Shown piece after piece: positions 4,655 to 13,003 of a stretch of DNA of 13,374 nt. The stretch lies in assembly GCA_013619005.1 (NCBI GenBank), contig JABXKY010000207.1, positions 1 to 13,374 of the forward strand, in the 5' to 3' direction. Source of the DNA: Candidatus Bathyarchaeota archaeon. GTDB taxonomy: Archaea; Thermoproteota; Bathyarchaeia; TCS64. Positions within the stretch are counted from its first letter, which is position 1; every line of letters starts with the position of its first letter. A program made the translations under genes and the position numbers. The notes under the pieces are model-generated. The model saw only the letters and a program-made list of their open reading frames with translations. It was not told where the DNA came from and did no database searches.

Positions 4655-7600
4655 CGCTTTTTCCTCTCTGTGTCATGAACAACTCAACGCTTCCTGTTCC
4701 CAGGGGCATCGACTGTCCGACGATAATGTTTTCGATGACCCCTTTAAGTGGATCGATTTCTCCATGTATCGCGGCGTCGACAAGGTGCTGGATGGTCAGC
4801 TCGAAAGCCGCCCTGGCCAGTACGCTTGATTTATCTCCGCTGATACCGTGTCTACCGATCTGCTGCACGGTGCCCGTCTTGGTCATGATGTCCGAGACTA
4901 GCATAACGTGTCTGATGTCGACGTCCAGTCCCTGCTCTGAGAGGACCGCGTGGGCCTCCCTGATGAGGGCGTTCCTCGCTGCCTCGATTCCGAAGATATT
5001 GGCGATCTCGTGGACGTTGTTGGTCGTTGTCTTGGCATGGTCGATGCCAGAGATCCTTTGCACGCCCTCAAGGTTACTTCCATCGGTCCTGATGATCCAC
5101 TCACCGTTTTCGACGGTGGTGAGGACACGCTTGATCTCGGGGATGCCCCTGATCCGTGCCTGAGTGAATGCCTTGATGATGGGGTCAGGGCTATTTTTCT
5201 TGTCCGCCTCGAAGCTAACGAGGTACTCGTACTCACCTTCCTTGGAGAACTCGTACGGTATAACTGCCTCTGCCTCATCGAGGGACACGCTCAGCGTCTC
5301 CATCCTCTCAGGGTCCAGGGTGAACCTTACGCCCTCTGCCCTGAGGTCAACGTTGACCGTGTCGATGATGTCATCGATGGTGGTATAGGTTAGCAGCTTT
5401 GCTATCTCACGTGCCTTCCTCTCGGTCTTCCTGTGCTTCTTGTCAAGGTATATGTTCATGACGGGCGTGGACGGGCTCTTACGGGCATCAACGATCTCGA
5501 TGAGCCTTGGCAGGCCCAGCGTAACGTTCAGCTCAGCGACTCCCGCGTAGTGGAAGGTCCTTAGGGTCATCTGAGTACCGGGCTCACCGATACTCTGGGC
5601 CGCCAGGATTCCGACGGCCTCACCTGGCTCGACCAGGCTGTAATCGTAGTTCCTGAGAACCGCTGCTATGACCTCGTCGACTCCCTCCTTTGTGAGACCC
5701 GATTCGGTCAAGCGCTTCCTCAGTTCGTCCTTGAGTAGGTCAGGGATCTGTATCTGGATGTCGTCAACCTTACCGTTGATGTACTTCTCAGTCGCCTTCC
5801 TTCCCTTCTTCATGTTGATCTTTGTTCTGTCAGTTAGCAGGCCGACGTTTACGGCTACCCCGTGGTCAGACTTGGATGGGTCAACCCCGTCCTCGCCGTA
5901 GGTGAACTGTACGATGTCACCGACGCTGTTCCTGACGGTTCCGTCGTACTCGACCCTCAGGTGCTCCAGCGCGTTGATGAGCCTCCTCTGCATGTAACCG
6001 CTCTGCTGGGTACGCACGGCGGTGTCTACGAGGCCCTCACGGCCTCCCATGGCGTGGAAGAAGAACTCCAGCGGCGTCAGTCCGTCACGGTAGCAGTTGT
6101 AGACGAAACCCCTTGCCACTGGCATTGGGTCGTCCTCCTGGAAGTGGGGTAGGGTCCTTCCCTCGTATCCCCTCATGATCCTCTTGCCCCTGATGGACTG
6201 CTGTCCTACGCTGCCCATCATCTGACCGATGTTGAGGCTGCTGCCACGGGCTCCGCTCCTGGTCATGACGATACCGCCGTTCTCCAGTGGTAGACCCGCC
6301 TGCACGATGTTACCGGCGCCGTCCCTGGCCTTAGCCAGCTCGTTCATGACCTTGATCTCATAGCTCTCCTGCAGGGTCTGACCTGGCAGCCTCTCTAAGT
6401 CGCCGGTCTGGAACTCCCCTGTGAGCTTAGCCACGCTCTTCTCCATGGTCCGCATGACCTTGCTGATGCTCTTGATCTCCTTCTCCTGAAGGGCAAGCTC
6501 ATCGTAGCTGTAAGTGAAACCGTTGATGGTCAGGAAACCGTTGATGAGCCTGCTGATCCCGTTAAGGAAGTCGTGGCCCGCGTCGGTTCCATAGTCCTTG
6601 ATGACTCTATGGAAGATTGTATCAGGCCTCTCGGCTCCGATACTGTTCCTGTCTATGATGCCTGTCACCAAGTTGCCGTTCTGGATCAGGACGTACGCGT
6701 CGTGCTCACATTTCTCATTCTTACACTCGGCACAGTGCATACAGATATTCGCCCTTGTGACGAAGCTGAAGTCCTTTGGCAGGAACAGGCTGAAGGCCTG
6801 CTTTCCTGTCCATAGCGGCTCCGGATCTGTGACCGCGGGCGGGGGGATATCCCCATTGTAGCCCACGTAGCTGATGATCTTGCCTAGCTCGTCGGCTGTG
6901 AGCAGCGTCGTCTTCCTTGTGAGGAGGTACGCGCCGCTGATGTAGTCCTTACCCGCTCCGATGATGGGTGCACCGTACCTTGGGCTCAGGATCTGGTCCT
7001 GGACCTGCATGAGCATCCTGGCCTCAGTCTGGGCCTCCTTGCTCTGTGGTATGTGGAGGTTCATCTCGTCGCCGTCAAAGTCCGCGTTGTAGGGGGGACA
7101 GACGGTGAGGTGCATCCTGAAAGTCTTGTAGGGAAGCACCTTGACCTTGTGGGCCATGATGCTCATCCTGTGCAGGCTCGGCTGCCTGTTGAACAGCGCA
7201 ATGTCGCCGTCCATGAGGTGCCTCTCGATGATGAAGCCCGGCTCCAGGCTCTCGGCGATCAATGACCTGTCCTGGACGAACTCAAGCCTGATCCTCTTCT
7301 GGTCCGGCCTGATGACGTATAGGGCACCCGGGTGATTCTTAGGTCCGTTGAGCACCAGCTTCTTGACGATCTCAATGTTCCTCTCGGTGACCACATCGGG
7401 CACCGATAGCTTTGTTGCGATGTGATAAGGAACTCCCACCTGGTTGATGTCCAGGTTCGGGTCCGGGCTGATTACGGTACGCGCCGAGTAGTCGACACGC
7501 TTTCCGCTTAGGTTGCCCCTGAAACGGCCTTCCTTGCCCTTGAGCCTCTGTGCAAGGCTCTTGAGGGTCCTGCCAGACCTGTGCCTGGCCGGTGGAATCC

Positions 7601-8489
7601 CGCTCACCTCGTTGTTAAAGTAAGTGGTAACGTGGTACTGTAGGAGCTCAGAGAGGTCCTCGATGATGAGGGTCGGCGCGCCCGCGTCGATGTTCTCCCT
7701 AAGCCTCTGGTTGATCCTGATTATATCGACGAGCTTGTGGGTGAGGTCGTCCTCAGCCCTGATGCCTGACTCTAGAATGATTGACGGCCTGACGTCCACC
7801 GGTGGAACCGGCATTACCTGCAGGACCATCCACTCTGGCCTAGCGACGACGGGGTTATAGTTAAGCATCTCCAGGTCATCGTCTGGGATTCGCTCGAACC
7901 ACTCCCTGATCATGTTGGGTGTGAGGCGGCGGGTTACGTCTTCCTCGACCGCGCCCTCGATGTCGAAGAACTCCTCCTTCTCTATCTCGTTGAAGGTGGT
8001 GGGTTTGTTGAACTTGACCACTGTCTGGACCATGCCACAGTAGGGGCACTCCTTGTGTTTTTTGTATTTTTTAGCCTGTTTTATTATCTCGGCGAAGGTC
8101 TCGTCGCCTACCTTGCCGAACATCGCGATGTCCTGCTTGCGCCTAGCGCTCAGCTTCTCCTTGAGGTCCTCGGCAAGTAGAATACTTCCGCAGCCCCTGC
8201 AAGTGGCGTTTAGAACCTTGTAGATCGGCTTGGCGAACTCCACGTGGACAACGGGTACGGCGAGCTCGATGTGCCCGAAGTGGCCTGGACAGTTGATGGC
8301 TATGTTACCGCATGTGCGGCACCTCTGCCTTGGCTCTAGTGTGCCGAGCCTCTGGTCCATGAGGCCGCCGGCGATGGGCGCGCCGTCCTCGTCGTATGTG
8401 TCGCTTGTATCTGTCTCTACTACGCTCAGCCGCCTGATATCCTCTGGGGGCAGTAGCCCGAACTTTATTGCATCGATTACCTTGCTCAT
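4647..8489 (-). CDS. rpoA: DNA-directed RNA polymerase subunit A, unsplit (A' and A'' fused)
   Basis: This 1280-residue largest subunit equals the combined length of archaeal A' and A'' and has no intein. The N-terminal clamp zinc sites are Cys57/60/67 with His70, and Cys97/100 with Cys148/151. The catalytic magnesium loop is NADFDGDEMN (468-477; Asp470, 472, 474). The bridge-helix region (VDTAVRTQQSGYMQRRL) lies upstream of the LAAQSIGEP element at 962-970, which opens the trigger loop (MTLRTFHYAG). A' and A'' are normally separate genes in Euryarchaeota and Crenarchaeota. Here no stop or restart occurs between the bridge helix and the trigger loop. A Cys cluster, C583-x2-C586-x2-C589-x4-C594, may bind another metal. 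The gene starts 1 base after the rpoB stop and is preceded by AAGGAGGT. It forms the active centre of RNA polymerase together with B. Confidence 0.97.
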   Translation of the reverse strand: MSKVIDAIKFGLLPPEDIRRLSVVETDTSDTYDEDGAPIAGGLMDQRLGTLEPRQRCRTCGNIAINCPGHFGHIELAVPVVHVEFAKPIYKVLNATCRGCGSILLAEDLKEKLSARRKQDIAMFGKVGDETFAEIIKQAKKYKKHKECPYCGMVQTVVKFNKPTTFNEIEKEEFFDIEGAVEEDVTRRLTPNMIREWFERIPDDDLEMLNYNPVVARPEWMVLQVMPVPPVDVRPSIILESGIRAEDDLTHKLVDIIRINQRLRENIDAGAPTLIIEDLSELLQYHVTTYFNNEVSGIPPARHRSGRTLKSLAQRLKGKEGRFRGNLSGKRVDYSARTVISPDPNLDINQVGVPYHIATKLSVPDVVTERNIEIVKKLVLNGPKNHPGALYVIRPDQKRIRLEFVQDRSLIAESLEPGFIIERHLMDGDIALFNRQPSLHRMSIMAHKVKVLPYKTFRMHLTVCPPYNADFDGDEMNLHIPQSKEAQTEARMLMQVQDQILSPRYGAPIIGAGKDYISGAYLLTRKTTLLTADELGKIISYVGYNGDIPPPAVTDPEPLWTGKQAFSLFLPKDFSFVTRANICMHCAECKNEKCEHDAYVLIQNGNLVTGIIDRNSIGAERPDTIFHRVIKDYGTDAGHDFLNGISRLINGFLTINGFTYSYDELALQEKEIKSISKVMRTMEKSVAKLTGEFQTGDLERLPGQTLQESYEIKVMNELAKARDGAGNIVQAGLPLENGGIVMTRSGARGSSLNIGQMMGSVGQQSIRGKRIMRGYEGRTLPHFQEDDPMPVARGFVYNCYRDGLTPLEFFFHAMGGREGLVDTAVRTQQSGYMQRRLINALEHLRVEYDGTVRNSVGDIVQFTYGEDGVDPSKSDHGVAVNVGLLTDRTKINMKKGRKATEKYINGKVDDIQIQIPDLLKDELRKRLTESGLTKEGVDEVIAAVLRNYDYSLVEPGEAVGILAAQSIGEPGTQMTLRTFHYAGVAELNVTLGLPRLIEIVDARKSPSTPVMNIYLDKKHRKTERKAREIAKLLTYTTIDDIIDTVNVDLRAEGVRFTLDPERMETLSVSLDEAEAVIPYEFSKEGEYEYLVSFEADKKNSPDPIIKAFTQARIRGIPEIKRVLTTVENGEWIIRTDGSNLEGVQRISGIDHAKTTTNNVHEIANIFGIEAARNALIREAHAVLSEQGLDVDIRHVMLVSDIMTKTGTVQQIGRHGISGDKSSVLARAAFELTIQHLVDAAIHGEIDPLKGVIENIIVGQSMPLGTGSVELFMTQRGKSDE

Positions 8490-8490
8490 C

Positions 8491-11400
8491 TTACTCGACC
8501 TCCTTGGCCAAGACTAGGGTTGGCGATAGGCATAGGCTCTGCATCTCCTGTAGCAGTAGCTTGAAGGCGTAGGAGATGGTCACTGGCTCGATGTCGCTCT
8601 TGCCCTCGCATGTGGGGCACGAGTATTTCCTCTGCCTGATATCGTAGAATCCCTGTCGCCCGCATTTAGCGCATATGTATATGGTGTAAGCGTCTGACTC
8701 CTCCAGGAGCCTGTCCTTGAGAAGCATCGCCGCGCCGTGGCCGACGAGGCAGTCCCGCTCCATCTCCCCGAACCTGAGTCCTCCTCCGCGGGCACGTCCC
8801 TCTGTGGGCTGCCTCGTGAGCATCTGGACCTGGCCTCGGGCCCTTGCGTGGATCTTGTCCACGACCATGTGGTGTAGCTTCTGGTAGAAGGCTACTCCCA
8901 GGAATATCTCGGCCTCGAACTTTTTCCCTGATGTCCCGTCGTACAATATCTCTCGTCCGCCTGGCTGTAAACCGAAGTTTATGAGGTGCTCCTGTAGGGT
9001 CTTGGGCTCCTCGTTGGAGAAAGGCGTGCCGTCCACGATCTCTCCCCTGATAGCCGCGGCTTTTCCGCCGATGGCCTCGATGAACTGGCCGACGGTCATC
9101 CTGCTCGGGTAGGCGTGGGGGTTGATGATGATGTCAGGTGTCACGCCGCTGGTGCTGAATGGCATGTCCTCCTGCGGGACGAGCATGCCGATTACGCCTT
9201 TCTGGCCGTGCCTTGAGACGAACTTGTCTCCCAGCTCCGGGACCCTGTTGCTTCTGACTTTGACCTTGACCAGCTGGCTTCCCTCGATGTCCTTGGTGAT
9301 GAAGACGCTGTCGACGCAGCCAACCTCTGTGGGTCTGACGCCGATGCTGGTGTCACGTAGCTGGGGTCCCCTGACCTCTAGGCCACGGTAATCCTCCATG
9401 AACCTAGGGGGGCTGGTCTTGCCGATGAGGATGTCGCCCCCCTTGACCGCTCCCTCCGTGGAGATGAGCCCGTCTGATTCAAGCATCCTGTATGCGTCTG
9501 CTCCGTGGTATCCACGGATCCCCGCCTCTGGGACGGTTAACCTGTCCTTGCTGCCTCCCAGGTACTGTTTGCATATGGCCTTGTAGATTCTGAAGAAGCT
9601 GCTGTGGCCGAGTCCACGCTGAACCGCGCCGTGGTTGAATATGATGGCGTCCTCCATGTTGTAGCCGATGCTGCTGAGGATGGCGATAACATAGTTCTGT
9701 CCGGCTGGGCGCTCGCTGTAGCCGGTGACCTCCATCGGCTTTGTGGCTACGAGCGGCTTCTGCGGGTAGTGGAGCAGGTGGCCTCGTGTATCGGTCCTGT
9801 CCCTGTAGTTGAGGGCGTAGACGCCGGGTGCCTGCTTGGCCATCGCTGCCTGGTATGTGTTACGCGGGGACTGATTGTGCTCGGCGTAGGGGATGATGGA
9901 TGCTCCCACACCAAGAATAGTGTATGGGCATAGCTCCATGTGGGTGTGCTCGGGCGTCAGTGACTGGGTGTCGATGGCGATGAAGGCGTTCTCCTCCTCG
10001 TCGCTGTCCATGTATTCGATTATTCCCTCGCGCACCAGGTCGCTCCAGCTCCACCTCTCCTGTCGGATGTTCCTGATGTAGCGCTGCTTGAGGAGGCTCT
10101 TGCCGTCCTCGACCACCACTAGGGGTCGCCTGATCCTGCCCTCGTCCGCGTTGATGTAGATCTCGTTATAGTTCTTGTAGAATACGATGTTTGCCTCTCC
10201 GCTGATCTCGGCCTTGCGGCGCATCTCACGGAAGGTGTTCACCAGGATATCTGGTGTCGTCGTGTACCCCAGGAGGTATCCCTCTACGAAGATCTTGGTG
10301 CCCGTGTGCCTTAGCTGCTCATCCACGTCCTTGCTGCGTATGACGCCCATGAACTCGAGGGTCCTCTTGACCTTCTCGGCGTCGGTGCCTACGCTGACGC
10401 TTGCCATGAGTGCCAGGTTCTTTACGAGGCCACAGTTGGCGCCCTCGGGCGTCTCGTTGGGGCAAAGCCTGCCCCAGTGGGTGCTGTGGAGGTCCCTGGC
10501 CAGGAAGTTTGGCTGTGACCTGCTCAGGGGGCTCTGGAGCCTCCTGAGGTGAGAAAGAGTGCTTAAGGTGTTGGTGCGGTCGAGGAGCTGTGTCATTCCG
10601 ACCCTGCCCCTCCTCCAGTTTCCAGTCGCGAGTGCGTGCTGGATCCTGCTTGTGATGATTCCAGGCCTGATGGCCGCGCTTATTAGCACGCCCTTGCGCC
10701 TTGTGCTCATCCTCCTGAACTGGTACCTCATGTCCCTGTAGAGGCTCCAGAAGGCGGACCTGAAAAGCTCTGCAAGAAGCGGTCCGGCTAACTTGATCCT
10801 CTTGTTCTTGAGGTGGTCCTTGTCGTCCTCCGAACGCTGTCCCAGCTTGAGCTCGATGATCCTGCTGGCCATCTCGCCTAGAAAGACGGCCTTGTCGAAC
10901 CTGTCCTCTGGCTCCCTGCCGATGTGGGGCAGGAGGTTCCTGTCCAGGATGGTCTGGGCTCGCTTGATCCTGAACTCCTTGACCTGGCCGAATGCCACCC
11001 TGTTACCGATGAATAGTATCGCGTCCTCGATGGACGGGATGTTGCCGGCTTCCTTGAAGCTGTCCTCTAGCTCGTTGAGTATCTCAGGGTCCAGGCTCAC
11101 CATCTCGGCTACCTCCCTGTCGGTCTCGACGCCCAGTGCCCTCATTAGAACGACCAGTGGCACTGGTACGGGTACGCCTGGGATGGTTACGCCCATCATT
11201 CCCTTGGCCTTGCGGCTCATCTCGATCCTCGCCCTGAACCCGACGGTTGTGCTGAAGACCTTGCCCTTGTACACGGGTTTGGATCCGCGGTTGTCGGTCT
11301 CGACCAGGACCCTGTTGGGGGCCAGGTCTTCCAGGCTTACGATGACTCGCTCGCTGCCGTTGACTATGAAGTATCCCCCGACTTCCTTGGGGTCCTCACC

Positions 11401-11820
11401 TATCTTGATCAGCTCGTCCTCGGTGTGGCGGCTTAGGAGGCATAGGGTGCTCTTCACCATGATGGGAACGTCGCCTATGTTGACGCGCTCGTATGTCTCG
11501 CGTCCCTCGTCGTCCAGCTCGATCTCCAGGTAGAGGGGAGCCGAGTAGGTAAGGTTTCTAATTCGGGCCTCTCTAGGGTAGACCTCACGGACTGTTCCGT
11601 CTACCTCGACGACACGGGGGTCGCCTATTTCGATCGCTCCGAACTTGATCTTGTAAATATGATTGGGCACCTCGATTGAGATGCCGCCAATCTCGTCGAT
11701 GATATGTTGCAGCGTGTTCCTGGTGAAGTCATTGTAGCTGTCCAGGTGCTGCTTGACGAGTCCCTCCTCCTTGAAGAAGGACTTCATCAGGTCCCAGTGG
11801 TCGTTGTCTGAGAGAAGCAT
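8491..11820 (-). CDS. rpoB: DNA-directed RNA polymerase subunit B, unsplit
   Basis: This 1109-residue second-largest subunit is a single polypeptide (not the split B''/B' of methanogens and haloarchaea). Typical segments in order are GGYFIVNGSERVIVSLED in the N-terminal part, HWGRLCPNETPEGANCGLV in the fork region, GYNMEDAIIFN at the nucleotide-binding core, and KFVSRHGQKGVIG with the hybrid-binding residues. Near the C-terminus are GGLRFGEMERDCL and a zinc ribbon (Cys1050, 1053, 1068, 1071). The start ATG at 11820 has AGGATG six bases upstream. It is the first gene of the operon: no rpoH precedes it, although rpoH lies there in many archaea. The stop is separated from the rpoA start by one base, which suggests matched expression of the two large subunits. 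Confidence 0.97.
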   Translation of the reverse strand: MLLSDNDHWDLMKSFFKEEGLVKQHLDSYNDFTRNTLQHIIDEIGGISIEVPNHIYKIKFGAIEIGDPRVVEVDGTVREVYPREARIRNLTYSAPLYLEIELDDEGRETYERVNIGDVPIMVKSTLCLLSRHTEDELIKIGEDPKEVGGYFIVNGSERVIVSLEDLAPNRVLVETDNRGSKPVYKGKVFSTTVGFRARIEMSRKAKGMMGVTIPGVPVPVPLVVLMRALGVETDREVAEMVSLDPEILNELEDSFKEAGNIPSIEDAILFIGNRVAFGQVKEFRIKRAQTILDRNLLPHIGREPEDRFDKAVFLGEMASRIIELKLGQRSEDDKDHLKNKRIKLAGPLLAELFRSAFWSLYRDMRYQFRRMSTRRKGVLISAAIRPGIITSRIQHALATGNWRRGRVGMTQLLDRTNTLSTLSHLRRLQSPLSRSQPNFLARDLHSTHWGRLCPNETPEGANCGLVKNLALMASVSVGTDAEKVKRTLEFMGVIRSKDVDEQLRHTGTKIFVEGYLLGYTTTPDILVNTFREMRRKAEISGEANIVFYKNYNEIYINADEGRIRRPLVVVEDGKSLLKQRYIRNIRQERWSWSDLVREGIIEYMDSDEEENAFIAIDTQSLTPEHTHMELCPYTILGVGASIIPYAEHNQSPRNTYQAAMAKQAPGVYALNYRDRTDTRGHLLHYPQKPLVATKPMEVTGYSERPAGQNYVIAILSSIGYNMEDAIIFNHGAVQRGLGHSSFFRIYKAICKQYLGGSKDRLTVPEAGIRGYHGADAYRMLESDGLISTEGAVKGGDILIGKTSPPRFMEDYRGLEVRGPQLRDTSIGVRPTEVGCVDSVFITKDIEGSQLVKVKVRSNRVPELGDKFVSRHGQKGVIGMLVPQEDMPFSTSGVTPDIIINPHAYPSRMTVGQFIEAIGGKAAAIRGEIVDGTPFSNEEPKTLQEHLINFGLQPGGREILYDGTSGKKFEAEIFLGVAFYQKLHHMVVDKIHARARGQVQMLTRQPTEGRARGGGLRFGEMERDCLVGHGAAMLLKDRLLEESDAYTIYICAKCGRQGFYDIRQRKYSCPTCEGKSDIEPVTISYAFKLLLQEMQSLCLSPTLVLAKEVE
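8498..8505 (-). promoter_or_regulatory. Shine-Dalgarno site AAGGAGGT for rpoA
   Basis: On the minus strand AAGGAGGT lies 8 bases before the rpoA ATG, inside the last rpoB codons. It confirms the start codon and shows that A-subunit synthesis is initiated independently within the polycistronic message. Confidence 0.85.
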
Positions 11821-11884
11821 TTAATTCATCCTATTTTGAATATTATCTATACTGCAAGCGATTAGGGGATAAAGGGGATTAAAG
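11821..11884 (-). promoter_or_regulatory. Probable promoter and leader of the rpoB operon
   Basis: On the minus strand CTTTAATCC (about 11884-11876) and TTTATCCC (11873-11866) are TATA-like. Either would start transcription about 25-40 bases before the ATG, leaving a short leader that contains the AGGATG ribosome-binding site at 11832-11827. A third candidate (GTATAGATAATATT, near 11850) would give an almost leaderless message. The exact element cannot be decided by eye. Confidence 0.4.
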
Positions 11885-12091
11885 TCGGTATCTGATCCAC
11901 TCATTTAACCAATAGTCACCTTAAAGAATCCATACTAACCTTGCAGAGGCTAAGCCCTATGCTATCTTCCCCCTAAAAAATGTTTCCATCAAAGAGGCGT
12001 TTATCTCTACTATTTGGACGAGAAAAGCTGGAATACTGTTCCTTTTACTCTCATGGCTTAAGAATATTTCTAACAGGTCACCGAGAAAAAT
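11885..12091. other. Intergenic region between divergent rpoB and LSm operons
   Basis: No gene is supported here. I looked on both strands for RpoH, which often precedes rpoB, and found only frames broken by stops after a few codons. The stretch is AT-rich with a CCCCCTAAAAAATG segment near 11971-11984. No strong repeat or RNA structure stands out. Confidence 0.5.
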
Positions 12092-12105
12092 ACAAACTTT
12101 TATAG
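12092..12105 (+). promoter_or_regulatory. BRE/TATA promoter of the LSm-rpl37e operon
   Basis: ACAAAC-TTTTATAG reads as a BRE followed by a TATA element (12098-12105). Transcription would begin about 25 bases downstream, near 12126. That rules out the GTG at 12106 as a start codon and leaves a leader of about 28 bases, containing GGAAAG, before the ATG at 12154. Confidence 0.65.
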
Positions 12106-12153
12106 GTGAACCCTGTTATTCGATTAGAGCCCAATAACAGGAAAGTGCAAGTA

Positions 12154-12381
12154 ATGGCGGACATGATTGAAAGAGTCTTGGACAGGAGCGTCGGTAAAAC
12201 AGTGCTCATAAAACTAAGAGGCGGCAAGACGCTCAGGGGTACCCTTGAGGGTTTTGACCAGCACGTGAATCTATACATGAAGTCTGCGGAGGATGTATCC
12301 GACCCACTGAACGTGGGCGAGATCGGTGACATCGTGCTCCGTGGCGACAACGTAATCATGGTGAGTCCGCCGCCAGAGTAG
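12154..12381 (+). CDS. Archaeal Sm-like protein (LSm/SmAP1)
   Basis: This 75-residue protein has the Sm fold and forms heptameric rings that bind U-rich RNA. The Sm1 motif (VLIKLRGGKTLRGTLEGFDQ, then HVNLYM) and the Sm2 motif (IVLRGDNVIMVSP) are both complete, including the Asp in FDQHVN and the RGDN that line the RNA-binding pocket. The frame is open to a GTG at 12106, but that codon abuts the TATA box. The ATG at 12154, with GGAAAG 8 bases upstream, gives the normal SmAP1 length; a second ATG lies at 12163. The gene is followed after 13 bases by rpl37e, a pairing common in archaea. Confidence 0.93.
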   Translation: MADMIERVLDRSVGKTVLIKLRGGKTLRGTLEGFDQHVNLYMKSAEDVSDPLNVGEIGDIVLRGDNVIMVSPPPE

Positions 12382-12394
12382 AAGTGAACAAACA

Positions 12395-12577
12395 ATGCCA
12401 ACTAAGGGACCAATTCATCACGGTAAACGTGTTCATATCAGGTGTAGGCGCTGCGGACGCAGGGCTTACCACATCAGGAACAAGGCGTGCGCGGCGTGCG
12501 GCTACGGCGCCACGGCTAGGATCAGGAAGCTTGCTAACAACAGGAAGCCCCTGCAGCGTAATCGTAGGATCCATTAG
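12395..12577 (+). CDS. rpl37e: Ribosomal protein L37e
   Basis: This 60-residue, very basic protein of the large ribosomal subunit starts MPTKGPIHHGKRVHIRC. It has a zinc ribbon at Cys17, Cys20, Cys32 and Cys35 (CRRCG and CAACG), then an Arg/Lys-rich tail ending QRNRRIH. Length and sequence are standard for L37e. It is the second gene of the LSm operon; 13 bases separate them, and the ribosome-binding site is weak. Confidence 0.95.
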   Translation: MPTKGPIHHGKRVHIRCRRCGRRAYHIRNKACAACGYGATARIRKLANNRKPLQRNRRIH

Positions 12578-12579
12578 GG

Positions 12580-12614
12580 TTCATTTTCCTTTTTGATTTC
12601 TTATTCTCATTATT
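12580..12614 (+). terminator. T-rich terminator after rpl37e
   Basis: Starting 3 bases after the rpl37e stop, the plus strand has a run of pyrimidine-rich DNA with TTTT, TTTTT and TTT blocks and no preceding hairpin. This is the usual form of an intrinsic archaeal terminator. It separates the LSm operon from the tRNA promoter. Confidence 0.5.
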
Positions 12615-12630
12615 CGATGTAGGCGTCAGG

Positions 12631-12638
12631 TTTTTAAT
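12631..12638 (+). promoter_or_regulatory. TATA element of the tRNA-Leu gene
   Basis: TTTTTAAT is centred about 30 bases upstream of the mature tRNA 5' end. This is the normal distance for an archaeal TATA box driving a tRNA with a few leader bases. Confidence 0.6.
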
Positions 12639-12664
12639 CGGGTTTTAGCCTTGTATCTCTGCGT

Positions 12665-12769
12665 GCGGGAGTACCCGAGGTTGGTCAAAGGGGCGAGACT
12701 TAAGATCCTGACCAAGGGTAGGATATCTCGTGACTAAGGTCTTCGTGGGTTCAAGTCCCTCCTCCCGCA
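12665..12769 (+). tRNA. tRNA-Leu(UAA) with 20-base intron at 37/38
   Basis: The acceptor stem GCGGGAG (12665-12671) pairs fully with CTCCCGC (12762-12768); A at 12769 is the discriminator and CCA is not encoded. The D-arm is CCC/GGG with a GGTCAAA-type loop. The anticodon stem CGAGA (12694-12698) pairs with TCTCG (12726-12730) only if an intron at 12705-12724 is removed. The mature loop is CTTAAGA with anticodon TAA (12701-12703), which reads UUA/UUG. A long variable arm (GAC/GTC stem) and a mature length of 85 bases fit a type II leucine tRNA. The T-loop is TTCAAGT; its stem GTGGG/CCCTC has a U-U mismatch at the second pair (50-64), which is unusual. Confidence 0.93.
12705..12724 (+). other. 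BHB intron in tRNA-Leu(UAA)
   Basis: This 20-base intron lies at the canonical position 37/38. The precursor folds into a textbook bulge-helix-bulge. CTTA (32-35) pairs with intron TAGG as the 4-base central helix, with one G-U pair. AG|A and AT|A form the two 3-base bulges at the splice sites. Intron TCCT pairs with AGGG around a GACCA loop. It would be cut by the archaeal splicing endonuclease (EndA). Confidence 0.88.
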
Positions 12770-12771
12770 CC

Positions 12772-12978
12772 TTCTTATAAAAGTAACAGTAAGCACTCGC
12801 GGAGATATGCGCGCGCTCCCTATACACTCTTTACTCGTTTGATATCGTGTATTAGATATTATTCTCACATGTGTGCGTTGACAAAGGAATTACATGATAC
12901 GCGCTCGGCAAAGTACTATCTCATCAGATTCTTGCCTGAACGATCTTTGGATTAGAGACACACAGCTCATTGATCTAC
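12772..12978. other. Intergenic region between tRNA-Leu and aminotransferase
   Basis: I see no gene or RNA in this AT-rich stretch of about 200 bases. It contains a GCGCGCGC run near 12811 and a loose repeat of GATAT (near 12840 and 12855). The boundary with the GC-richer upstream region falls close to the tRNA 3' end. Confidence 0.4.
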
Positions 12979-12987
12979 TTTTTTAAT
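12979..12987 (+). promoter_or_regulatory. TATA element of the aminotransferase gene
   Basis: TTTTTTAAT lies about 30-37 bases before the ATG at 13016, predicting transcription start close to 13009-13012. The message would then be leaderless or nearly so. Confidence 0.5.
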
Positions 12988-13003
12988 CCATTCACTAAAT
13001 TTA

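Noticed and set aside
4636..5163. Plus-strand frame opposite the end of rpoA and start of rpl30e
   Set aside because: It is antisense to two confidently identified genes and has no independent support.
4647..8489. Intein or insertion in rpoA as the reason for its length
   Set aside because: The length equals A' plus A'', and no intein splice motifs interrupt the conserved blocks.
10793..11533. 246-codon plus-strand open frame inside rpoB
   Set aside because: It is Ser/Leu-rich antisense shadow of a highly conserved gene on the other strand.
11821..12091. Hidden rpoH upstream of rpoB
   Set aside because: Frames on both strands are interrupted by stops within a few tens of codons and show no RpoH-like sequence.
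12106..12153. GTG start giving a 91-residue Sm-like protein
   Set aside because: The GTG touches the TATA box and would not be on the transcript; the ATG at 12154 gives the standard length.
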